DNA of 13,300 nt, from NCBI GenBank assembly GCA_023409615.1, contig JAEYRF010000009.1:1-13300 (forward strand), in the 5' to 3' direction. This document shows, in pieces, positions 7,560 to 13,300 of the stretch. Position 1 is the stretch's first letter, and each line of letters starts with the position of its first letter. Under the pieces are notes generated by a model. It ran no database searches. It saw only the letters and a list, made by a program, of their open reading frames with translations, and was not told the DNA's origin. Both the position numbers and the translations under genes were made by a program. This DNA comes from Bacillota bacterium. GTDB lineage: Bacteria; Bacillota; Clostridia; Acetivibrionales; DTU013.

Positions 7560-9038
7560 ATGATAAAGCTTTTTTGTCTGGTACTGTGGTTCGCAGGTGA
7601 TGTTGATACCAAGCTTTTGAAAAACATTTTCGTCAACACGTGACAGGATTACCGTGGAATGTGCCTCACAGTCACGCAGCTTTGGAAGTTGCTGTATTGC
7701 CAGCGCTGCAGTGGGATTTGTCGCGGCACAAATTGAAAGTGCTATGAGTATTTCATCAGTATGTAAACGTGGATTATGATTTCCCATATGCTCAACCTTA
7801 AGAGATTGTATTGGCTCGATAATGATTGGTGAAATTAGGTGCATTTCGTGCCTGATCCCGCCCAATTCCTTTAGTGCATTTAATAGTAGTGCGGCGGATG
7901 CACCTAATAAAGATGTTGTTTTCCCTGTAACAATACGTCCGTCATGCAATTGAAGTGCAACAGCAGGTCCCACCGTAGACTCAGCGCGGTTTAGTGCTGC
8001 ATCCACAACAGGGCGGTCCTTCGAGGTTATACCCAATTGACTCATTAACAACTCCAGCCTGTAAACCTCAGCCTTATCAGCCATACCCTGCCTCTGTGAG
8101 CAGCGTGTGTTATAATACCTCCTGATGATTTCCTGCTCTGATGCTCTGCTAACACACTCATCATCCGTGATACAGAAACCCGCCATATTGACGCCCATAT
8201 CTGTGGGGCTTTGGTAGGGTGACTTTCCAGATATCTTCTCAAAAATGACATTCAATACTGGAAATATTTCAATATCCCTATTGTAGTTGACGGTGGTCGT
8301 ACCGTAGGCCTCAAGATGAAAGTGATCAATCATATTCACATCATTCAGATCCGTTGTAGCAGCCTCATATGCAAGATTTACCGGATGCTTCAGAGGGAGA
8401 TTCCAGATGGGGAAAGTTTCAAACTTTGCATACCCCGCCTTTATTCCCCGGTTGTGCTCGTGATATAGCTGAGAGAGGCAGGTTGCCATTTTCCCGCTTC
8501 CAGGCCCCGGTGCAGTAACGATAACAAGGGACCGCGTCGTTTCTATGTAGTCATTTTTTCCATAACCGTCATCACTTATAATTAGTGGAATGTTAGATGG
8601 ATAATCGGGAATCACATAATGCCTGTATACCTTTATCCCAAGACTCTCAAGCCTCTTTTGAAACAAATCTGCTGTAACTTGTGAACTGTAATGTGTTATA
8701 ACAACACTTCCTACATAAAGACCTATCTCACGGAAGGCATCTATCAGGCGTAATACGTCAAGATCATATGTAATTCCAAGGTCACCTCTGCGCTTGTTCT
8801 TTTCAATATCGTCGGCATTTATAATGATAACAATCTCTGCCTCATCCTTTAATTGAAGCAGCATTTTCACCTTACTGTCCGGCTTGAAACCTGGCAGGAC
8901 TCTCGAAGCATGGTAGTCGTCAAAAAGCTTCCCGCCGAACTCTAAATACAACTTTCCTCCGAATAAGTCAATCCGATCAAGAATCTTTTGTGATTGCAGA
9001 TGCAAGTACTTATCATTATCAAATCCAATTTTATTCAC
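7554..9038 (-). CDS. DUF1846 / UPF0371 family protein
   Basis: This 494-residue protein belongs to the DUF1846 (COG4868) family, widespread in Firmicutes and Actinobacteria, with no settled function. It starts FDNDKYLHLQSQKILDRI and has the family's LYLEFGGKLFDDYHASRVLPGF at 31-51. The glycine-rich loop TAPGPGSGKMATCLSQLYHE (175-194) resembles a nucleotide-binding P-loop. A conserved KSPYQSPTDMGVN segment (272-284) follows. In the C-terminal half come GRIVTGKTTSLLGA, a second loop-like stretch, and an NHNPRLHTDEILIALS segment. There is no signal peptide or membrane helix, so it should be cytosolic. The start is GTG at 9038, with AGGGGTG five bases upstream on the minus strand. It is monocistronic here, convergent with the sugar cassette and divergent from the helicase, so context suggests no pathway. 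Length is normal and the frame intact. Family is confident; role is unknown. Confidence 0.88.
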   Translation of the reverse strand: MNKIGFDNDKYLHLQSQKILDRIDLFGGKLYLEFGGKLFDDYHASRVLPGFKPDSKVKMLLQLKDEAEIVIIINADDIEKNKRRGDLGITYDLDVLRLIDAFREIGLYVGSVVITHYSSQVTADLFQKRLESLGIKVYRHYVIPDYPSNIPLIISDDGYGKNDYIETTRSLVIVTAPGPGSGKMATCLSQLYHEHNRGIKAGYAKFETFPIWNLPLKHPVNLAYEAATTDLNDVNMIDHFHLEAYGTTTVNYNRDIEIFPVLNVIFEKISGKSPYQSPTDMGVNMAGFCITDDECVSRASEQEIIRRYYNTRCSQRQGMADKAEVYRLELLMSQLGITSKDRPVVDAALNRAESTVGPAVALQLHDGRIVTGKTTSLLGASAALLLNALKELGGIRHEMHLISPIIIEPIQSLKVEHMGNHNPRLHTDEILIALSICAATNPTAALAIQQLPKLRDCEAHSTVILSRVDENVFQKLGINITCEPQYQTKKLYHK

Positions 9039-9174
9039 AATTGCACCCCTATATATTACATAGTCATTGCCAAGATTAGGCGAAGATTTTTCATTTCCTT
9101 ACCCACAATAACATAATGAGTGAACAGCGTCAATTGTATTTCTGAACCAAATTGTAGTGTAAATCTGCAGCTAA

Positions 9175-9183
9175 TGTTATAAT
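9175..9183 (+). promoter_or_regulatory. Extended -10 promoter of the helicase gene
   Basis: TGTTATAAT is a perfect -10 hexamer (9178-9183) with the TGn extension. No good -35 is at 17 bp (TAGTGT, 9155-9160), but an extended -10 can do without. The leader would be about 53 nt and contains a small hairpin GTGT-ACAC. The other part of 9039-9242 must hold the DUF1846 promoter on the minus strand, which I cannot place. Confidence 0.55.
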
Positions 9184-9242
9184 GTGAAATGAGTGTGGCA
9201 TAAAACACCCGAAAATTTTATTATTAATGAAAGAAGATAACG

Positions 9243-10889
9243 ATGGAGAACAGTTTTAATAATCTCGGCATTTCAGCTCCCATACTAAGGGCATTGGAGG
9301 ATATGGGCTTCCAGGAACCGACAGAGGTTCAGCGCAGGGCAATCCCTCATATCTTAAATAAAGAGGATTTGATTGCAATGTCGAAGACCGGCAGCGGCAA
9401 GACTGCTGTTTTTGGTGTTTCAATTCTGCAGATGACTGATCCGGAATCATCGGACCCACAGGGATTGATTCTTGAACCAACCAGAGAACTTGCCGTACAA
9501 GTGGATAACGAATTAAAGCAGATGGCAAAGCACCTTGATCACCGTATGACGGCTGTATATGGACAGCATAACATGAATACGGAGCTGCAGGCACTCAATA
9601 ATGGAGTTGCGATTGTTACAGGTACACCTGGACGCGTATTTGACCACATCAGTCATGGAAATATCAAAACAAAAAATATTCGTTTTTTAGTCCTCGATGA
9701 AGCAGACAGAATGCTGGATATGGGCTTTTACGATCAGGTAATGAAGATTATTAAAACTCTTCCGAGGGATAGGATCACGCTATTGTTTTCAGCTACTATT
9801 CCTGCAGAAATACGCAGAATATGCAGCAACCATATGAAAAACCCAATTACAATTGAGATAGAATCAGAAACAATGACAGTGGACATCATTGAACAAGTTT
9901 ATTACCGCGTTGATCACAGGGAAAAGAATACCCAACTGAACCGCCTGCTTTTGATCGAACAGCCTGAAAGCTGTATGATTTTTTGTAATACACGGCTCGC
10001 TGTTGACAGGGTCCAAAGTTTTCTGACTCGCAAAGGATATGCATCCCAGGCACTTCATGGAGATATCCCCCAGAGCAAACGAATGAAAACAATGGAACAG
10101 TTCAAAGACAAGAAATTTCATTTACTGGTTGCTACTGACGTAGCCGCCCGCGGTATTGATATCGACGGACTGTCTTTGGTGATTAATTATGACGTTCCGG
10201 TAGAGAAGGACAGCTATGTCCACAGGATTGGGCGTACAGGCAGAGCTGGAAATTCCGGCCGCGCCATTACACTGGTCACAGCTGAGGACATAATGAGCCT
10301 CTATGAAATAGAAGAACATATAGGCGCAATGATTGCTGAAGGTGAGCTTCCCACTGAGGCGCAATACAATGATCGCAAGGCTGAAGCGGAAAAATGGATC
10401 GAAGCCAACTCGATTAAAGCAGGCCCGCCAAGGTCCGCTTCTGCTTCAAACGTTAAATCAACACAAAACAGGCGGCAACAGGGAAAGACAGCTCAGCAAA
10501 GCACATCTGGACAAACCAGGATACAGCGCAATGACAGACGCAATGACCAGCAGGGCAGACAAAAATCAGACCAAAGAGCAAGAACAACAAACACGTCGGA
10601 GAAAACAGGCATTGCACGTACAGCACCTCAAAACAGACCGGTCAGGCCTCCATACACATCGACGGGTACAGTTCAGAATAGGCCTCCTCGTACATCGTCA
10701 GGAGCAGTTCAGAGCAGGCCGCAACGTGCAGCCCAGTCCAGACCTGCCGGTCGCGAGCCTTACAGCGAGCGCAGAAAACCGGTCGTTCAGGATACAAAGC
10801 TTCTCACTCCGCAGAACCAATTACCTGAACCAGCAGCCCGGAAGAATCTCTTCCATCGAGTAATTGCACGCATTCTGGGTAAAAAATAG
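9243..10889 (+). CDS. DEAD-box ATP-dependent RNA helicase
   Basis: This 548-residue protein unwinds short RNA duplexes using ATP, likely in ribosome assembly or mRNA turnover. All core motifs are visible: Q motif GFQEPTEVQ (22-30), I SKTGSGKT (47-54), Ia PTRELA (79-84), Ib TPGR (128-131), II DEAD (152-155), III SAT (183-185), IV MIFCNT (245-250), HGDIPQSKR (272-280), V TDVAARGID (298-306) and VI HRIGRTGRAG (327-336). The usual GG between Ia and Ib is GQ (107-108). From about residue 392 a 155-residue tail rich in Gln, Arg, Ser, Thr and Pro, with short repeats such as VQNRPPR/VQSRPQR, is probably disordered and RNA-binding. It ends in the basic NLFHRVIARILGKK. The ribosome site is poor: only AAAGAAGA precedes the ATG, yet the Q motif position agrees with this start. 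It resembles the CshA/DeaD group, though the tail does not allow a firm subgroup. Confidence 0.93.
   Translation: MENSFNNLGISAPILRALEDMGFQEPTEVQRRAIPHILNKEDLIAMSKTGSGKTAVFGVSILQMTDPESSDPQGLILEPTRELAVQVDNELKQMAKHLDHRMTAVYGQHNMNTELQALNNGVAIVTGTPGRVFDHISHGNIKTKNIRFLVLDEADRMLDMGFYDQVMKIIKTLPRDRITLLFSATIPAEIRRICSNHMKNPITIEIESETMTVDIIEQVYYRVDHREKNTQLNRLLLIEQPESCMIFCNTRLAVDRVQSFLTRKGYASQALHGDIPQSKRMKTMEQFKDKKFHLLVATDVAARGIDIDGLSLVINYDVPVEKDSYVHRIGRTGRAGNSGRAITLVTAEDIMSLYEIEEHIGAMIAEGELPTEAQYNDRKAEAEKWIEANSIKAGPPRSASASNVKSTQNRRQQGKTAQQSTSGQTRIQRNDRRNDQQGRQKSDQRARTTNTSEKTGIARTAPQNRPVRPPYTSTGTVQNRPPRTSSGAVQSRPQRAAQSRPAGREPYSERRKPVVQDTKLLTPQNQLPEPAARKNLFHRVIARILGKK
10671..10725 (+). repeat. 36-nt in-gene repeat in the helicase tail
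   Basis: GTTCAGAATAGGCC (10671-10684) recurs as GTTCAGAGCAGGCC (10707-10720), 36 bases later, giving a 12-residue repeat of the form S/T-G-x-V-Q-x-R-P-x-R. The copies have drifted at third positions and stay in frame, so the repeat appears to be maintained as protein. Confidence 0.6.
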
Positions 10890-10923
10890 CAACTCCTGCA
10901 TATATTCAAGCAATAAAAGCAAA

Positions 10924-10976
10924 TTTACTTGCACTTCTTAGTTATATAATTAAGATCAGGCTTTCGCGATGTAAGC
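10924..10976 (+). promoter_or_regulatory. Putative promoter and operator-like palindrome of uxaE
   Basis: A perfect TATAAT (10945-10950) has a partial -35, TTTACT (10924-10929), at the short spacing of 15 bp. Just after it, at the expected transcription start, lies the imperfect palindrome GCTTTCGCGATGTAAGC (10960-10976) with TCGCGA at its core. That is a typical place for a repressor of hexuronate genes. No clear terminator follows the helicase in 10890-10923, so read-through is possible. Confidence 0.4.
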
Positions 10977-11000
10977 TTAATATGCTTGGAGGGTACGGTT

Positions 11001-12548
11001 ATGTCAGGATGGCAAAAACTTCTTAATAAATGTGACAGTTTTTGTGCGAAAGACGTCAGAATTCTGGCGTCTGATGATTTTAAAACATTTGAGGTCTATC
11101 CGGACTCAATCCATGACTTACCGGGCACGCTTTTCTTTATAGCAAGACATGATGGTAAAAAGGCACTGATAATAATTGGAGACAGTCCTTATGCCAATCG
11201 CTTTATTGGTAATGAAACTGAGGTTGGCCAAGTAAAAATAGAATTCAACTCATTGAGGGCGAAGGTATGTCCAATGGATGTTGAAAACTGCAGGATTCTG
11301 TTTGAAGTCTTTCCCTTTACAAAACCACAAACGCAAAAGAGGCGTCCATTATCAATAGGCTTGGGAGATAGGCTTGGACTGGCTGCTGCCGGTCATCTGC
11401 GCGCCTTAAAAAGCTGCGATATCTTTCCAGTTCTAGCACAGCAGTCTATACGTGAACTTAAGCTTACCGGCAGGACCTATGAAGAGGTTTTAGCTTCCGC
11501 CGCATGGGGAGTTTTTCAGGAAGGTTATACCCGGGGCTACGGAGCTGACGGAGATCATCTCAAAACCCGCGGGGAGATTACATACGCTTTGAACTGCGGA
11601 TTTACACGAATCACCCTTGACTGCTCCGAACACATACAAAACAATGTTATGTCATTATCTGAATTCGAGATAGAAAAAAATTATCAAGCATTTCCGCAAA
11701 ATGTACGCGATCATTATGAATCAAAATACCTTAACAAAGTCATTCCTGTAAAAGATGACCTCTCTTTGCAATTTACATCTGCAAAACTCAAAAAAATGGT
11801 CCTTCAATATCATCAAGCAATCCGATACATGATTGAGATCTATAACGAATTGATCGAGCCGGCGGCTGATAGACCTGACTTCGAAATTTCAATTGATGAA
11901 ACGCTCGCTGAAACAACTCCTGAAGACCATTTTTTCGTAGCCTCGGAACTTTTAGAGGCATCTGTCATATTTGACAGCATAGCACCCAGGTTTTGCGGCA
12001 AGTTTGAAAAAGGCATTGATTACATTGGCTCACTTCCAGAATTCAAGAATGACCTTGATATCCATCTTAAAATCGCACAGAGTTTGGGATACAGACTGAG
12101 TTTTCATTCGGGAAGTGATAAATTTTCAATTTTCCCTGCAATTGGTGAAAAAACTGAAGGTGTCTACCATCTTAAAACTGCAGGCACTCATTGGCTGGAA
12201 GCTCTTCGTGTCGTTGCATGCCATTCACCTTCTCTTTTCAGAAGGATTCACCATTATGCAATGGAACACCTTGATGAAGCACGGAGTTACTACTCCATCA
12301 GCGCCGATATTACAAAAATACCCGATATTGATCTGATGCCAGATGATCAGTTATACATTTTTCTTGATAACGACCCTTCGCGGCAAGTCCTGCATATCAC
12401 CTACGGACTTGTGTTGATGGCGGAAAACAACGATAGAACTTCTGTTTTCAAAGATGAACTCTACAAATTCCTGTATCAGTATGAGGCACAGTACGATGAT
12501 ATATTAACCAAACACTTGAAACGGCACCTGGATGCCCTGGGGTTATAA
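11001..12548 (+). CDS. uxaE: Tagaturonate epimerase UxaE
   Basis: UxaE (tagaturonate epimerase family, first described in Thermotoga) converts D-tagaturonate to D-fructuronate in the cytoplasm. It joins galacturonate to the glucuronate branch without the usual NADH-dependent tagaturonate reductase and altronate dehydratase. The 515-residue product has family segments: SIGLGDRLGLAAAGHLRA, then FPVLAQQSIREL, then SAAWGVFQEGY, then GADGDHLKTRGEI with Asp183, Asp185 and His186, and TLDCSEHI. The acidic and histidine residues are likely metal ligands by analogy; this is inferred. The later part has FHSGSDKFSIFP, typical of this fold, and KTAGTHWLEALRV. ATG at 11001 is chosen because GGAGGG (10988-10993) is seven bases upstream; TTG at 10986 overlaps it. 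Uronate isomerase follows after 96 bp, which strongly supports the assignment. No signal peptide. Confidence 0.88.
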   Translation: MSGWQKLLNKCDSFCAKDVRILASDDFKTFEVYPDSIHDLPGTLFFIARHDGKKALIIIGDSPYANRFIGNETEVGQVKIEFNSLRAKVCPMDVENCRILFEVFPFTKPQTQKRRPLSIGLGDRLGLAAAGHLRALKSCDIFPVLAQQSIRELKLTGRTYEEVLASAAWGVFQEGYTRGYGADGDHLKTRGEITYALNCGFTRITLDCSEHIQNNVMSLSEFEIEKNYQAFPQNVRDHYESKYLNKVIPVKDDLSLQFTSAKLKKMVLQYHQAIRYMIEIYNELIEPAADRPDFEISIDETLAETTPEDHFFVASELLEASVIFDSIAPRFCGKFEKGIDYIGSLPEFKNDLDIHLKIAQSLGYRLSFHSGSDKFSIFPAIGEKTEGVYHLKTAGTHWLEALRVVACHSPSLFRRIHHYAMEHLDEARSYYSISADITKIPDIDLMPDDQLYIFLDNDPSRQVLHITYGLVLMAENNDRTSVFKDELYKFLYQYEAQYDDILTKHLKRHLDALGL

Positions 12549-12644
12549 CGAGACCGAGATGTCCCCCGCCTCGTTGATACACTGCTGAGGCTTGAACCGA
12601 ATCGTTATAAGAACGTAAGTAAATTTAAATGGAGGTATGTAAAT
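12549..12644 (+). other. uxaE-uxaC intergenic gap
   Basis: This 96-bp gap has no gene. AACGAG (12547-12552) and CTCGTT (12570-12575) could form a small hairpin across the uxaE stop, with no T-run after it, so it is unlikely to terminate transcription. The ribosome site GGAGG (12631-12635) lies nine bases before the uxaC ATG. The two genes look co-transcribed. Confidence 0.4.
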
Positions 12645-13300
12645 ATGAAAAATTTTATGGATAATGATTTTCTGCTGGAGAATGTAACCGCATCTAAGCT
12701 CTATCATAAGTATGCTGAAAATATGCCGATTATTGATTATCACTGTCACCTGAATCCTGCTGAAATAGATCAGGACAAGCAATATCGCAACATTACGGAG
12801 CTCTGGCTCGGGGGCGACCATTACAAATGGCGCGCTATGCGTTCGAATGGAACAGATGAGCGCTTCATCACGGGAGATGCCGATGATAAGGAGAAATTTC
12901 TAAAGTGGGCTGAAACAGTTTCACAGAGCATCGGCAATCCGCTATATCACTGGACCCATCTTGAGCTTAAGCGATATTTCGGTATCGATGAGTTGCTCTG
13001 CCCGGGAACTGCAGAAAAAATATGGGATGAATGCAATGCCCTTCTGCAAACAAAGGATTTTTCAGCAAGAAGCCTTATAAAGCGTTCCAATGTTAATATA
13101 TTATGCACAACCGATGACCCGGCCGATGATCTTGCCTTTCACTCTTCACTTCTTAAGGATGATACATTTGATGTTAAGGTGTTTCCGGCATTCAGACCGG
13201 ATAAAGCCATAAATATCGAAAAACCCGGATTCGGTGATTACATTGCCCGATTAGCAACTGTCTCCGGCATTGATATACGGGAAATCGCGGACGTAAAAGC
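12645..13300 (+). CDS. uxaC: Uronate isomerase UxaC (3' truncated by window end)
   Basis: Only the first 218 codons lie in the window; the family is about 465 residues. UxaC isomerises D-glucuronate to D-fructuronate and D-galacturonate to D-tagaturonate, the first step of hexuronate breakdown. The N-terminus is typical: FLLENVTASKLYHKYA, then MPIIDYHCHLNPAEI (27-41), in which His33 and His35 form the HxH metal site of the amidohydrolase fold. Further family stretches are NITELWLGGDHYKWRAMRSNG, NPLYHWTHLELKRYFGI and VNILCTTDDPADDL, then VFPAFRPDKA. The ATG at 12645 has GGAGG nine bases upstream. No frame disruption is seen in the visible part. It follows uxaE in the same direction, and its tagaturonate product is the UxaE substrate. 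Confidence 0.95.
   Translation, partial: MKNFMDNDFLLENVTASKLYHKYAENMPIIDYHCHLNPAEIDQDKQYRNITELWLGGDHYKWRAMRSNGTDERFITGDADDKEKFLKWAETVSQSIGNPLYHWTHLELKRYFGIDELLCPGTAEKIWDECNALLQTKDFSARSLIKRSNVNILCTTDDPADDLAFHSSLLKDDTFDVKVFPAFRPDKAINIEKPGFGDYIARLATVSGIDIREIADVK

Noticed and set aside
9227..9259. Ten-codon upstream frame (ATG at 9227) overlapping the helicase start
   Set aside because: It lacks a Shine-Dalgarno sequence and codes for no known leader peptide; probably chance.
10333..10863. 176-residue open frame overlapping the helicase tail
   Set aside because: It is a +1 shadow of the low-complexity tail, starts inside the helicase and has no clear ribosome site.
10986..11000. TTG start for uxaE at 10986
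   Set aside because: It lies over the GGAGGG sequence that serves the ATG at 11001.

Overview
The window looks like chromosomal DNA from a low-to-moderate-GC member of the Firmicutes, most likely Clostridia. Strong GGAGG-type ribosome binding sites, an infC-type gene with a probable AUU start, a clostridial-style GH36 enzyme, a DUF1846 protein and the UxaE route for hexuronates all fit. No species can be named from the sequence alone. I see no phage, transposon, CRISPR, tRNA or rRNA sequence.

Layout. (1) 1-1140: glucosamine-6-phosphate deaminase (nagB, +) with its own terminator. (2) 1139-1660: a translation initiation factor IF-3 gene (-), convergent with nagB. It is not followed by rpmI-rplT, and its ribosome binding site points to an ATT start codon. 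(3) 1900-7559: a divergent sugar cassette on the + strand. It has a good promoter with an inverted repeat over it, then a GH13 oligo-1,6-glucosidase-like enzyme, a GH36 alpha-galactosidase and a MelB-type GPH sugar symporter, and ends in a strong bidirectional hairpin. The alpha-galactosidase reading frame is broken by an apparent one-base deletion near 5434-5436. (4) 7554-9038: a DUF1846/UPF0371 protein (-), convergent with the cassette. (5) 9243-10889: a DEAD-box RNA helicase (+) with a long basic, disordered tail. (6) 11001-13300: tagaturonate epimerase uxaE followed by the first 218 codons of uronate isomerase uxaC (cut by the window end), the start of a hexuronate catabolic operon.

How the genes work together. 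The symporter would import alpha-galactosides such as melibiose or raffinose-type sugars, the GH36 enzyme would remove galactose, and the GH13 enzyme would hydrolyse alpha-glucosidic bonds. Neither hydrolase has a signal peptide, so both should act in the cytoplasm. The uxaE-uxaC pair turns galacturonate into tagaturonate and then fructuronate, and glucuronate directly into fructuronate, so pectin-derived acids share one downstream route. With nagB, the window shows a plant-polysaccharide and amino-sugar degrading lifestyle. I found no convincing undescribed multi-gene system. The observations most worth checking are the frameshift, the solitary AUU-start IF-3, the operator-like repeat on the cassette promoter and the DUF1846 gene.
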